Source: Pseudomonas sp. B20(2017) (GTDB taxonomy: Bacteria > Pseudomonadota > Gammaproteobacteria > Pseudomonadales > Pseudomonadaceae). From it: a stretch of 64,000 bases of DNA. The stretch is from positions 62,001 through 126,000 of the forward strand of contig NZ_NEJP01000004.1 in the NCBI RefSeq assembly GCF_002113125.1. Direction: 5' to 3'. The position numbers and the translations under genes are program-made. Below the pieces are notes generated by a model. It saw only the letters and a list, made by a program, of their open reading frames with translations. It did no database searches and was not told the origin of the DNA. Shown in pieces: positions 8,006 through 17,322 of the stretch; within the stretch, counting starts at the first letter, position 1, and every line of letters begins with the position of its first letter.

Positions 8006-9481
8006 ATGCCGACTGTTGGATATGCGCACCTGCATGAGGCGCTGAACATCCAGGCGCTTGTGCCAAAGCGAACTGCAATGGTGAAGCCCGTCACCCGAAT
8101 CACCTTGATCGGAGATTGCTTGGCTGTTCCACAGACTGTCGCCCCCGCCCAAGGCTCTACACTGGAGCACATCCTCTTTGCCCTTAAACACGAGGGTATC
8201 AATTTGGGCATTCTGGCTCAGGCGCTTGAAACTGTAGCGGCTGAGCAATTGCTCGCAGAATTGGCCAAATCACCAAACGGCGTTTTTATTCGAAAAGCAT
8301 GTTTTCTGTGGGAAAGCTTTACGGGTCAGCAACTGGAATATCAGGTACCGGTTCGGGGGAGCGTCGTTGCACTTTTCGACCCAAAACTCTACGTCACCGG
8401 ACCGGCGATACGAAACAGTCGTTGGCGTGTCGATTTCAATGGCTTGGGTTCGTTGCGCTACTGCGCAACCGTCGAAAGAACTGCAGAGCTGCAGGCCTTG
8501 CTTGACCTAGACATTATTGGCCGAGCGCAGGCATTCATGGCGACACTCCCGCCGGAGATGATGGATCGCGCCATCAATTGGGCTTACCTCCACGAAACCC
8601 GTGACTCCTTTGCCATCGAGAAAGAAGAGCCCAGCGAAGAGAAATCCCGCCGGTTTGTTCATTTGCTGCGCCAGGCTCATGAGCGAACCGAGTTGAGCGA
8701 AGACTATCTGGTCGAGCTGCAGAACAGCACTGTTTCGAACCCGTTCGACAAAGCGGTGTTGTTTCGTCATGAGCAAAATCATCTGCATAACGGTTTGAGA
8801 GGGGCCGCTGGGGTCAGCTATGTCCCACCGGCGCCGGATTTGTGCCGTGAGTTGATGGAGGAACTCATGCGTTTTGCCAATCAGTCTGCCCGGCAAGTCG
8901 ACCCACTGGTTGCGGCTGCCGTCGTGGCTTTCGGTTTTGTCTTTCTCCATCCGTTTATGGATGGCAACGGCCGTCTTTCACGTTTCCTTATTCATCAGAC
9001 GCTCTGTCATTCAGGTGTCCTGCAGAATGGTTTGCTGTTGCCTGTCTCCGTGGCGATGAAACACGAAGAGTCAGGTTATCTGGAGGCCTTGAAAGGCTTT
9101 TCAAAACCTGCACGCGAATTCTGGAATGTCACTTGGCTGGACGCCGATCTGATGGCATTCGAGTTTGTGGGGCACCCGTCAATCTATCGCTACTGGGATG
9201 CCACCCAATGCGTCGAATTCACACTGCAAATGGCTCGTCGGGCCCTTGAGGTGGAGCTTCGCGAAGAAACGCAGTTTCTAGAGCGGTATGACATTTTGGT
9301 TAAGGCGGTGAACGACCGATTTGATGTGCGAGGAAGTGATTTGTCCAAACTGGTAATGATGTGTCTGGACAATGAGGGCAAGGTTTCAAAAAACCGGCGC
9401 AAGCAGTTTCAGTACAGCGTGCCCGAGCAGGTGTTTGAGTTTATTGAGCAGCTTGCCGCTGAACTCGGGCGAGAGTCGTAA
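8006..9481 (+). CDS. Fic domain protein (probable AMP transferase), self-inhibited class
   Basis: A 491-residue Fic protein, which would transfer AMP (or another NMP) onto a target hydroxyl. The catalytic motif is intact, HPFMDGNGRLSR at residues 315-326, and a class II-type inhibitory segment (SFAIE, S201 to E205) lies N-terminal to the Fic fold, so activity is probably self-restrained by Glu205. Residues 1-190 form an N-terminal region I do not recognise. The C-terminal 130 residues look helical and may hold a winged-helix segment (FDVRGSDLSKLVMMCLDNEGKV). ATG 8006 is preferred over 7997 because GAGG lies at the right distance. The upstream region is AT-rich and base use is more mixed than in neighbours, compatible with horizontal gain. 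No separate antitoxin gene is beside it. Confidence 0.88.
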   Translation: MPTVGYAHLHEALNIQALVPKRTAMVKPVTRITLIGDCLAVPQTVAPAQGSTLEHILFALKHEGINLGILAQALETVAAEQLLAELAKSPNGVFIRKACFLWESFTGQQLEYQVPVRGSVVALFDPKLYVTGPAIRNSRWRVDFNGLGSLRYCATVERTAELQALLDLDIIGRAQAFMATLPPEMMDRAINWAYLHETRDSFAIEKEEPSEEKSRRFVHLLRQAHERTELSEDYLVELQNSTVSNPFDKAVLFRHEQNHLHNGLRGAAGVSYVPPAPDLCRELMEELMRFANQSARQVDPLVAAAVVAFGFVFLHPFMDGNGRLSRFLIHQTLCHSGVLQNGLLLPVSVAMKHEESGYLEALKGFSKPAREFWNVTWLDADLMAFEFVGHPSIYRYWDATQCVEFTLQMARRALEVELREETQFLERYDILVKAVNDRFDVRGSDLSKLVMMCLDNEGKVSKNRRKQFQYSVPEQVFEFIEQLAAELGRES

Positions 9482-9553
9482 GCTTTACTTTGTCCGGGAG
9501 CATGAATTTGTTTCAAAACTTGACTGAATTTCCCCACCAATGCGATATTGATA

Positions 9554-9567
9554 GTTAGCAAACTAAC
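9554..9567. promoter_or_regulatory. Palindromic operator for the MarR regulator
   Basis: GTTAGCAAACTAAC: perfect 5-bp arms around CAAA. The core TTAGCAAACTAA differs by one base from the known SlyA consensus TTAGCAAGCTAA. It lies just upstream of the MarR-family start codon, as expected for an autorepressor. Confidence 0.6.
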
Positions 9568-9572
9568 AGTGT

Positions 9573-10040
9573 GTGCATTCCCTCGTGCCGAATAACCTCG
9601 ACGCTCTCCAGATGAACATCAGCAGTGCCATGGTGGTGGCCGCCAGGCATTGGCGGAAGATCTGCCAGACCACGCTGGTCAACTATGGAATTTCCGAAGC
9701 CTGCGCCGTCCCGTTGTTGATGATCGGGCGGCTGGGCGAGGGTGTGCGCCAGGTACAGGTGGCGCAGGCGGCGGGGATGGAGTCGCCGTCGCTGGTACGC
9801 CTGCTCGATCAGTTGTGTCACGCCGGGTTTGTCTGCCGCACCGAAGATGCCCAGGACCGTCGCGCCAAATGCCTGAGCCTGACCGACACCGGCCGTGAGC
9901 TGGTGCAAGCGGTGGAGGCGCAACTGGTGCGTCTGCGTCATGAAGTGCTCGAAGGCATCGACCAGCGCGATCTGGAGGCTACGCTTCGAGTACTCAGAGC
10001 TTTCGAGGCGGCCACTCCGCCAACGGTGATCAATCCGTGA
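9573..10040 (+). CDS. MarR-family transcriptional regulator
   Basis: A 155-residue winged-helix regulator. The DNA-binding part is seen as VRQVQVAQAAGMESPSLVRLLDQL (recognition helix) and the wing TEDAQDRRAKCLSLT with the family DxRAxxLxLT pattern. GTG codons at 9573 and 9585 and ATG at 9612 are all possible starts; no ribosome site settles it. Its end overlaps the FUSC gene (GTGA), so it heads the efflux operon and probably represses it through the palindrome at 9554-9567. The effector is likely an aromatic or other toxic compound, by analogy with MarR/SlyA systems. Confidence 0.88.
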   Translation: MHSLVPNNLDALQMNISSAMVVAARHWRKICQTTLVNYGISEACAVPLLMIGRLGEGVRQVQVAQAAGMESPSLVRLLDQLCHAGFVCRTEDAQDRRAKCLSLTDTGRELVQAVEAQLVRLRHEVLEGIDQRDLEATLRVLRAFEAATPPTVINP

Positions 10041-12100
10041 ACGGGTTCTTTTCCGGCATGCCCCCCGCGCGCGACTGGTTCTACGGGATCCGCACGTTCG
10101 CGGCCTCGATGACCGCGCTGTACATCGCCTTGCTCATGCAGATGCCTCGTCCGTACTGGGCGATGGCCACGGTGTACATCGTTTCCAGTCCGTTCCTCGG
10201 CCCGACCAGTTCCAAGGCGCTGTATCGCGCGATCGGCACGTTTCTCGGTGCGGCGGCGGCCGTGCTGTTCGTGCCGATGTTCGTCCAGAGCCCGTATGTG
10301 CTGGTGGTGGTCATCGCCTTGTGGACGGGGATTTTGCTGTTCCTGTCCCTGCATCTGCGCACGGCCAACAACTACGCGCTGATGCTGGCCGGCTACACCT
10401 TGCCGCTGATTGCGCTGCCGGTGGTGGATAACCCGCTGGCGGTATGGGACGTGGCCGAGTCGCGGACTGAAGAGATCTTCCTCGGCATCGCCGTGGCGGC
10501 GGTGGTCGGTGCGATGTTCTGGCCACGACGCCTGGCGCCGGTGTTCAACGATGCCGTGGGCAAATGGTTCGCCGACGCCACGACCTACAGCCTTAAATTC
10601 CTAAGCCGTGACGTGCAGCCCGAAGAAGTCACCGCCCTGCGCATGGCCATGGTTGGCAGTTTCAACAGCCTGGAGTTGATGATCGGCCAGTTGCCGCACG
10701 AAGGTGCGCGGCCGCAAACCGTGCGCAACACCAAGGAACTGCGCGGGCGGATGATCCACCTGCTGCCGGTGATCGATGCCCTCGAAGATTCACTGTACGC
10801 CCTCGAACGGCGTACGCCGGAGCTGGTGGAAAAGTTCGCGCCGCTGCTCACCGCGACGCGCGAATGGCTCGGCCACAAAGACGCCGATCTCGGCCGCTGG
10901 CAAGCCCTGCGGGATCAGCTCGAAGCGCTGCAACCGAGCGCCGAAGCCCTGGAAGATCGCAAGCAGTTGCTGTTTTCCAACGCGCTGTATCGCCTCGGCG
11001 AGTTCATCGATTTGTGGCAGGACTGCCGCAGCCTGCAGGACGCGATCCTGTGCGAGCGCCAGGACAGCTGGCGCGCGGTGTATCGTCACTGGCGCCTCGG
11101 TCGCCTGACGCCATTCATCGACCGTGGGCTGATGCTGTATTCGGTGGTCTCGACCATCCTGGCGATCATCGTCGCCTCGGTACTGTGGATCCTGCTGGGC
11201 TGGACCGACGGCGGCAGCGCGGTGATTCTGGCGGCGGTGTCGTGCAGCTTCTTCGCCTCGATGGACGACCCGGCGCCGCAGATCTACCGGTTCTTTTTCT
11301 GGACCGGGATGTCGGTGCTGTTCGCCAGCCTTTACCTGTTTCTGGTGTTGCCGAACCTGCATGACTTCCCGATGCTGGTGCTGGCGTTCGCGGTGCCGTT
11401 CATCTGTGTCGGTACCCTGACGGTGCAGCCCCGTTTCTACCTCGGCATGCTGCTTACGCTGGTCAACACCTCGTCGTTCATCAGCATTTCCGGTGCTTAC
11501 GACGCGGACTTCTTTGCCTTCGTCAATTCCAACCTGGCGGGCCCGATTGGGTTGTTGTTCGCGTTTATCTGGACGCTGATAGCCCGGCCGTTCGGCGCGG
11601 AACTCGCGGCGAAGCGCCTGACCCGTTTCAGCTGGAAAGACATCGTCAGCATGACCGAACCGGCCAACCTCGCCGAACACCGGCAACTGGGCGTGCAACT
11701 GCTCGACCGCCTGATGCAGCACCTGCCGCGTCTGGCGCTGACCGGTCAGGACACCGGCATCGCCATGCGCGAAGTGCGCGTGGGGCTGAACCTGCTCGAC
11801 CTGCTCGCCTACACACCACGGGTGACGGGCGCGCCGAACGCGTTGCTGAAACAAGTGGTGGCAGAGGTCGGCGAGTATTTCCGGGCCTGTCTCAAGGCCG
11901 GCGAACGCCTGCCGGCGCCAAGCGCCTTGCTGATGACCATGGATCGCACCCGCCGCGCGCTCAACGGCCACGGCGATGAAGAAACCCGACTAAACCTCTT
12001 GCACGCCTTGAGCGGTTTGCGCCTGGCGCTGTTGCCCGGCGTGGAATTCGTCTCCAACGCAGAGCCCGAAGAACCGCTGCCCGAAGGAGCGCCCCTATGA
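10037..12100 (+). CDS. FUSC family inner-membrane efflux protein (AaeB-like)
   Basis: A 687-residue protein with the FUSC layout: an N-terminal block of about six membrane helices (residues 15-165), a cytoplasmic helical region (170-350) and a second block of membrane helices (365-500), then a soluble tail. Related AaeB of E. coli exports aromatic carboxylic acids such as p-hydroxybenzoate. GTG 10037 overlaps the marR stop and its own stop overlaps the DUF1656 gene, so the five genes are translationally linked. The substrate here is unknown. Confidence 0.9.
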   Translation: MNGFFSGMPPARDWFYGIRTFAASMTALYIALLMQMPRPYWAMATVYIVSSPFLGPTSSKALYRAIGTFLGAAAAVLFVPMFVQSPYVLVVVIALWTGILLFLSLHLRTANNYALMLAGYTLPLIALPVVDNPLAVWDVAESRTEEIFLGIAVAAVVGAMFWPRRLAPVFNDAVGKWFADATTYSLKFLSRDVQPEEVTALRMAMVGSFNSLELMIGQLPHEGARPQTVRNTKELRGRMIHLLPVIDALEDSLYALERRTPELVEKFAPLLTATREWLGHKDADLGRWQALRDQLEALQPSAEALEDRKQLLFSNALYRLGEFIDLWQDCRSLQDAILCERQDSWRAVYRHWRLGRLTPFIDRGLMLYSVVSTILAIIVASVLWILLGWTDGGSAVILAAVSCSFFASMDDPAPQIYRFFFWTGMSVLFASLYLFLVLPNLHDFPMLVLAFAVPFICVGTLTVQPRFYLGMLLTLVNTSSFISISGAYDADFFAFVNSNLAGPIGLLFAFIWTLIARPFGAELAAKRLTRFSWKDIVSMTEPANLAEHRQLGVQLLDRLMQHLPRLALTGQDTGIAMREVRVGLNLLDLLAYTPRVTGAPNALLKQVVAEVGEYFRACLKAGERLPAPSALLMTMDRTRRALNGHGDEETRLNLLHALSGLRLALLPGVEFVSNAEPEEPLPEGAPL

Positions 12101-12306
12101 TCGGTGATCTGGACATCAGCGGCATTTTCCTGCCGACCCTGCTGGTGTTGATGGGCATCACTTATGTGCTGTTTGTGCTGGTACACGGCGTGCTTACACG
12201 CCTGCATTTCTACCGTCTGGTCTGGCACCGGGCATTGTTCAACGTGGCTCTCTACGCCGTGATGCTGTACGGCGTGGATTCACTCAGTCGATACCTGATG
12301 ACATGA
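12097..12306 (+). CDS. DUF1656 (AaeX-like) small membrane protein
   Basis: A 69-residue protein with two membrane helices (about 10-28 and 45-62), matching DUF1656: EIDI-like start (GDLDISGIFLP), then LLVLMGITYVLFVLVHGVLTR-type first helix and FYRLVWHRALFNVALY. It always sits between FUSC and HlyD genes. It overlaps both neighbours by 4 bp. Probably a structural partner of the pump. Confidence 0.9.
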   Translation: MIGDLDISGIFLPTLLVLMGITYVLFVLVHGVLTRLHFYRLVWHRALFNVALYAVMLYGVDSLSRYLMT

Positions 12307-13190
12307 AAAAACCGTTTCTGACCCTCGGTCGCGTCGTCCTGACGCTGCTGATCGTGACTTTCGCCGTCGTCGTGGTCTGGCGCATGGTGATGTATTACAT
12401 GTTCGCGCCCTGGACCCGCGACGGCCATATTCGCGCCGACATCGTGCAGATCGCCCCGGACGTGTCCGGGCTGATCCAGCAGGTCGAAGTGAAGGACAAC
12501 CAGCTGGTGAAACGCGGCCAGGTGCTGTTCAGCATCGACCAGGACCGTTTCAAACTGGCGTTGCGCCAGGCCAAGGCGGCGGTCGCTGATCGCGAAGAAA
12601 CCCTCGCCCAGGCGCAGCGTGAAGCCAAGCGTAACCGTGGCCTGGGCAATCTGGTGCCGGCCGAACAGCTGGAAGAAAGCCAGTCGAAAGTGGCCCGCGC
12701 GCAATCGGCCCTGGCCGAAGCGCTGGTGGCGGTGGACAGCGCTCAGCTCAACCTCGACCGCTCGGTGATCCGCAGCCCGGTGGACGGCTACGTCAACGAC
12801 CGTGCGCCGCGCTCGCAGGAATTTGTCACCGCCGGGCGTCCGGTGCTCTCGGTGGTCGACAGCAATTCGTTCCACATCGACGGCTATTTCGAAGAGACCA
12901 AACTCGACGGTATCCACATCGGTCAGTCGGTGGATATCCGCGTGATCGGCGACCGCGCCCGCTTGCGTGGGCATGTCGAAAGCATCGTCGCCGGTATCGA
13001 AGACCGTGACCGTTCGAGCGGCAGCAACCTGCTGCCCAACGTCAACCCGGCGTTCAGCTGGGTGCGCCTGGCGCAACGGATTCCGGTGCGCATTGCCTTC
13101 GACGACGTGCCGGAGGACTTCCGCATGATCGCCGGGCGTACCGCCACCGTGTCGATCATCGACGATCAACCGCAGGAGCCCGCGAAATGA
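12303..13190 (+). CDS. HlyD-family periplasmic adaptor (AaeA-like)
   Basis: A 295-residue membrane fusion protein: an N-terminal membrane anchor (about 10-32), a biotinyl-lipoyl half-motif (IAPDVSGLIQQVEVKDNQLVKRG), a helical hairpin (about 80-140), the second half-motif (IRSPVDGYVNDR) and a beta-barrel domain. It would bridge the FUSC pump to the outer-membrane channel encoded next. It overlaps neighbours by 4 bp on both sides. Confidence 0.92.
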   Translation: MKKPFLTLGRVVLTLLIVTFAVVVVWRMVMYYMFAPWTRDGHIRADIVQIAPDVSGLIQQVEVKDNQLVKRGQVLFSIDQDRFKLALRQAKAAVADREETLAQAQREAKRNRGLGNLVPAEQLEESQSKVARAQSALAEALVAVDSAQLNLDRSVIRSPVDGYVNDRAPRSQEFVTAGRPVLSVVDSNSFHIDGYFEETKLDGIHIGQSVDIRVIGDRARLRGHVESIVAGIEDRDRSSGSNLLPNVNPAFSWVRLAQRIPVRIAFDDVPEDFRMIAGRTATVSIIDDQPQEPAK

Positions 13191-14629
13191 GCAGGGCTCT
13201 GATGATCGCCGGTTTGGGCATGATGCTGTCGGCCTGCTCGATGGTCGGGCCGGACTATCACGTGCCCGAAGACGCGGCGATCCAGCGCAAGGATTTCCAG
13301 GGCGATCTGGCGGTAGCCGGCAAACCGGTGGTGTCGGCCCCGGTGCCGGCGGACTGGTGGCGGCTGTATCAGGATCCGCGTCTGGATCAACTGGTGCAGC
13401 AGGCCATGGCGTCCAACACCGATCTGCGGGTGGCGGCGGCGAACCTGTCGCGGGCCCGTGCGCAGGTCGATGAAGCCGAAGCGGCCGGTGGCTGGAGCGG
13501 CGGCGTGAAGATGGGCGCGCAACGCTTGCAGGAATCCGGCGAGGCATTCCTGCTGCCGGAGAAAGTGCCGGTGGCCAACATCGGCGATATCGGCATCAGC
13601 GCGTCCTACCAGTTCGACCTGTGGGGCACGCTGCAACGCGGGATCGAAGCGGCGAAGGCCAACGCCGACGCGACCCAGGCCGCTGCCGACACCGCGCGCA
13701 TCACTCTGGTCGCCGACGTGGTGCGGGCCTACACCCAGGTCTGCGCGGCGAACGAGGAGCGGGAAATCGCCCAACATTCCCTCGACCTGCAATCCCAGAG
13801 CACCACCCTGATTCAGCGCCTGCGCGACGCCGGGCGCGGCGATGAAACTCAGGTCACCCGTTCGCAGACCCAGTTCAAATCCCTGCGCGCTGACATGCCG
13901 CGTTATGAGGCGGCGCGTCAGGCCGGGTTGTTCCGTCTGTCGATGCTGCTGGCCAAGCCTGTCGATCAATTGCCGGCCGGCACCGCGACCTGCGCTGAAC
14001 TGCCGAAAATCGCCCAACTGGTGCCGGTCGGCGATGGCGCCGCGCTGCTCAAGCGCCGGCCGGACATCCGTCAGGCCGAGCGACGTCTGGCGGCCGCGAC
14101 GGCTGGAATCGGCATCGCCACCGGCGAGCTGTACCCGGACATCAGTTTCGGTGCGACAATCGGCACCGTCGGTATTCTGGATAACCTTGGCAAACCGTCC
14201 ACCAATCGCTGGGGCTTCGGCCCGTCGCTGAGCTGGAGCGTGCCGACCAACGGCGCCCGGGCCCGCATCCGCGAAGCCGAAGCCACGACCCAGGGCGCGC
14301 TGGCGCATTTCGACGGCGTAGTGCTCAACGCCATCCGCGAAACCCAGACCGGCCTGTCCCAGTATTTCGCGCTGTTGCAACGTCGCGATGCGCTGGCCGA
14401 TGCCGAGCAATCGGCGAAACTGGCTGCGGACCAGACGCACCGCTTCTTCCAGGCCGGCCGCGAGTCATTCCTCGCCGACCTGCAGGCCACCCGCACCTAC
14501 ACCGACGTCACCGCGCAACTGGCCGCCGCCAACACCCAGGTTGCCATGAGCCAGATCGATTTGTTCCTCGCCCTGGGCGGCGGTTGGGAAAGCGGACGAA
14601 CGCAAGCCTCGAGCGCCAGCAAACCCTGA
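13187..14629 (+). CDS. NodT-type outer membrane efflux lipoprotein
   Basis: A 480-residue RND/FUSC-type outer-membrane factor. It has a lipoprotein signal (MMLSAC, Cys17), then SMVGPDYxxP, the signature of the NodT subfamily, and two OEP repeats. It completes the tripartite pump with the HlyD and FUSC proteins. ATG overlaps the previous stop (ATGA). A short hairpin with a T-run follows at 14656-14683. Confidence 0.92.
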   Translation: MSRALMIAGLGMMLSACSMVGPDYHVPEDAAIQRKDFQGDLAVAGKPVVSAPVPADWWRLYQDPRLDQLVQQAMASNTDLRVAAANLSRARAQVDEAEAAGGWSGGVKMGAQRLQESGEAFLLPEKVPVANIGDIGISASYQFDLWGTLQRGIEAAKANADATQAAADTARITLVADVVRAYTQVCAANEEREIAQHSLDLQSQSTTLIQRLRDAGRGDETQVTRSQTQFKSLRADMPRYEAARQAGLFRLSMLLAKPVDQLPAGTATCAELPKIAQLVPVGDGAALLKRRPDIRQAERRLAAATAGIGIATGELYPDISFGATIGTVGILDNLGKPSTNRWGFGPSLSWSVPTNGARARIREAEATTQGALAHFDGVVLNAIRETQTGLSQYFALLQRRDALADAEQSAKLAADQTHRFFQAGRESFLADLQATRTYTDVTAQLAAANTQVAMSQIDLFLALGGGWESGRTQASSASKP

Positions 14630-14655
14630 GGCCGTTGCTATGCTTTGAAGTATTG

Positions 14656-14683
14656 AAAGGGCGCCCCGAACCAGGCGCCTTTT
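14656..14683 (+). terminator. Rho-independent terminator of the efflux operon
   Basis: GGCGCC...GGCGCC stem with flanking AAA/TTTT (one bulged G), loop CCGAACCA, directly after the NodT gene. A short stem, so moderate strength. Confidence 0.6.
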
Positions 14684-14722
14684 CAGTGCACATCGCTAGC
14701 GCAGGTCTAGGGGAAACCAATA

Positions 14723-15358
14723 ATGAAAAACCCTTACGCTCTCGGCTTCTGGTGCGCCCTGGTAGCCCTGGTGCTGCTGTCGGCCACCTATTTCTACGGC
14801 ATCATGCTGGCCCACCAGATCGACAAGGCAATGGTCTTCCTCGACAGCACCGTGGCGCTGATCGCGGTCATGGCGATCGTGGTCGTGGCGTCGGCCCTGG
14901 TGCAAAGCCAGCGACTCAAGAAACGCCAACTCGAGCAAAGCAAGACGCTGCTGCTGATCTGGGACACCAAAGTCGCGCTGCGCAAAGTCGAAACCGTGTT
15001 CGACCGCTACTTCTGGGGCAGCTACTGGCAACCGGGGCGGACCTTCGCCGAAGTCATGGGCGAACTCACCGGCACGCCGCTGGAAAAAAGCCTCGAAGCC
15101 CTGAAAAAACAATGCCTGGCGCTAGACCGGCAAGTCGCCGACGACGGCTGGCACTGGCTCAACAATGCCCGCGAACTGTCGGACGTCGCTAACGCCATGG
15201 CCCGCGAGCGTTATCAACTGGACTTCTGCGACCCGCGCAGCGACGGGCCGGGCGGGGCAGTGATCGACCGGGATTTCGAAGTGCTGGTGTACACCTGGAC
15301 CGCACGGCTGAAAAGCTTCGACCATCAGCTCGATGAGATCGAGGTGCAATATTCCTGA
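14723..15358 (+). CDS. Hypothetical membrane protein
   Basis: A 211-residue protein I do not recognise. It has two N-terminal membrane helices (about 8-27 and 42-60), then a long cytoplasmic helical domain beginning with a basic, Gln-rich coil (SQRLKKRQLEQSK). WDTKVALRKVETVFDRYFWGSYW is a distinctive aromatic stretch at about 80-100. A purine-rich ribosome site (AGGGGAAA) precedes ATG 14723. It has its own terminator and no clear partner. Confidence 0.75.
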   Translation: MKNPYALGFWCALVALVLLSATYFYGIMLAHQIDKAMVFLDSTVALIAVMAIVVVASALVQSQRLKKRQLEQSKTLLLIWDTKVALRKVETVFDRYFWGSYWQPGRTFAEVMGELTGTPLEKSLEALKKQCLALDRQVADDGWHWLNNARELSDVANAMARERYQLDFCDPRSDGPGGAVIDRDFEVLVYTWTARLKSFDHQLDEIEVQYS

Positions 15359-15363
15359 TCCTT

Positions 15364-15392
15364 AAAAGATCGCCGAACCCGGCGATCTTTTT
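15364..15392 (+). terminator. Rho-independent terminator
   Basis: A perfect 12-bp stem (AAAAGATCGCCG with CGGCGATCTTTT), loop AACC, T-run. It ends the hypothetical gene. Confidence 0.9.
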
Positions 15393-15557
15393 GTTTGTCC
15401 ATGACTTGTCGACACTCTTTAACCTTTAATCGTTGGGCCGCGTCGCACTGCCAGTGCTAATCTCCACCGCTAAATTCAGCGGAGTCGCGCCACGGCCCGG
15501 TCACGGGTTCAGGGAAGACGACCACACTTTCAGCCACGGAAATCGATCAGGTCATTC

Positions 15558-17063
15558 ATGAATAAATCAGCAGGCGTGCTTCTCGGAATTGTTGTGGCCA
15601 TTGGCGCCATCAGCGTAGGCGGGGCCTGGTACACCGGCACCAAAATCGAAGGCGTGCTGAACAACGCCGTCGCCAACGCCAACAGCGAGTTGCAGACCGC
15701 CATGGCCGGCTCCAACGGCAGTGCGTCGCTGGAACTGGTGTCGCTTGAGCGCAACACCTTCAGCAGCACCGCGCACTATCGCCTCAAGGGCGAGGGTGAA
15801 ATGTTCGGCGAGGCGCCGGTCGAGTTGCTGTTCGTCGACCATATCGAACATGGCCCGCTGCCGTTTTCGCGTCTGGTGTCACTGAAATGGCTGCCGGTCA
15901 TGGCCACCAGTCACTACGAACTGGAAAAGACCCCGATCACCGAAAAATGGTTTGCCGCCACCAAGGGCGCCGCGCCGCTTAAAGGCGTAGTCAACATCGG
16001 TTACGACCAGTCGACCACCGGCAACCTTGAGCTACTGCCGCTGGAAGCCGCACTGGATGACAAGTCGAGCCTGAAGTTTTCCGGCCTGAACATGGACATT
16101 TCCGCCAGCGCCCAGGCCCAGAAGGTCAAGGCCAACGGCTACATGGACAGCCTGCACCTGACCACGGTCGCTGAAGATCAGGCGCCGGTGCAGATCGAAC
16201 TCAATGGCCTGACCCTGGCCAGCAACCTCGCCAAGAGCACCTACGGCTACTACACCGGCGAAAACACCCTGGAACTGACCAGCAGCAAGACCACCTTCGG
16301 CGCCAAACAGTCGGTGCTGGGCGTGAAGAACTTCGAAATGAAGAACCGCACCGAAGAGAACGGCAGCAACGCTTCCGGCCGTGCCGACTACAAGGTCGGC
16401 GAAGTGACCCTCAACGACAAGAAGATCGGTTCGGCCAACCTGGCCATGAGCCTGAAAAACCTCGATATCCCGTCGGCCATGTCGCTGATGCAGATCTACC
16501 AGACCAAGCTGCAGCCGTACGAGAAGGCCGCTGCCGAAGCCACCGCCGCCGGCCTGCCGGCTCCGGAGCTGAACCTCACCGAGGCCGAGTCCACCCAGGT
16601 CAAGGCCGACCTGCAGAAACTGCTGGCAGCCGGGCCGCAACTGGCGCTGGAAGACCTGTCGCTGAAAACCGCCAACGGCGAAAGCCGCGCGAGTCTGGTG
16701 CTCGACCTGACCAAGCCTGCGTCGATGGACCTGCCACCGGACCAGTTGAGCAAACAGCTGATCGCGCTGCTTGACGTCAATGTGCTGGTGTCCAAACCGA
16801 TGTTGGTCGATCTGCTCAGCGTGCAGGCGCAAATCGACGGTCAGACCGATGCCAAAGCCATTGTTGACCAAGCCAGCGCTGGCGCCGACATGTTCGCCGG
16901 CATGGCCGTCGGTTCGCAGTTGGCGACGCTGGATGGCACCAACGTTGTCACCAAATTGCATTACGCCGCCAATCAGGTGGAATTCAACGGCCAGAAGATG
17001 ACCGTCGAGCAGTTCGTCGGCTTCCTGATGAGCAAGTTCGGCAGTATCGAACAGCCTCAGTAA
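15558..17063 (+). CDS. YdgA/DUF945 family protein
   Basis: A 501-residue protein of the DUF945 (YdgA-like) family. It has an N-terminal signal/anchor helix (about 5-25) followed by GAWYTGxKIEGxLNN, the family start, and long beta-rich repeats (VSLERNTFSSTAHYRL, FGAKQSVLGVKNFEMKN). It probably faces the periplasm. The function is unknown; E. coli YdgA is linked to cell envelope or motility traits. Monocistronic, with its own terminator. Confidence 0.88.
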   Translation: MNKSAGVLLGIVVAIGAISVGGAWYTGTKIEGVLNNAVANANSELQTAMAGSNGSASLELVSLERNTFSSTAHYRLKGEGEMFGEAPVELLFVDHIEHGPLPFSRLVSLKWLPVMATSHYELEKTPITEKWFAATKGAAPLKGVVNIGYDQSTTGNLELLPLEAALDDKSSLKFSGLNMDISASAQAQKVKANGYMDSLHLTTVAEDQAPVQIELNGLTLASNLAKSTYGYYTGENTLELTSSKTTFGAKQSVLGVKNFEMKNRTEENGSNASGRADYKVGEVTLNDKKIGSANLAMSLKNLDIPSAMSLMQIYQTKLQPYEKAAAEATAAGLPAPELNLTEAESTQVKADLQKLLAAGPQLALEDLSLKTANGESRASLVLDLTKPASMDLPPDQLSKQLIALLDVNVLVSKPMLVDLLSVQAQIDGQTDAKAIVDQASAGADMFAGMAVGSQLATLDGTNVVTKLHYAANQVEFNGQKMTVEQFVGFLMSKFGSIEQPQ

Positions 17064-17081
17064 ACGCCCCGCGCGACACCG

Positions 17082-17121
17082 AAACGCCCGGCCTCTGCAT
17101 ACCGCAGACGCCGGGCGTTTT
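17082..17121 (+). terminator. Rho-independent terminator
   Basis: AAACGCCCGGC paired with GCCGGGCGTTTT around a 17-base loop, directly after the DUF945 gene. Confidence 0.85.
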
Positions 17122-17322
17122 GCTGTCTGGTGTCCGGGCTTGCGGCTCGCCGGGAAAGTCTTCGTCACGAATCTGAACAATTATTGTGTTCTGAATATTG
17201 GTCTACGCTTGCGTGCAAGACTGCTTGGATAAGCTTGGCTGAGCGTTTTTTGCTTGGCCTCCGTCACGAAATGGGCAAGGGGGAGCACTGCTACCCGGCT
17301 GGCCATGTAAGGATGCTGACGA

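Noticed and set aside
7905..9481. Fic gene as a two-gene toxin-antitoxin system
   Set aside because: No small antitoxin gene adjoins, and the inhibitory motif lies inside the Fic protein itself.
10037..14629. Efflux operon as an RND multidrug pump
   Set aside because: The inner-membrane protein is FUSC type of 687 residues with DUF1656 beside it, not a roughly 1000-residue RND transporter.
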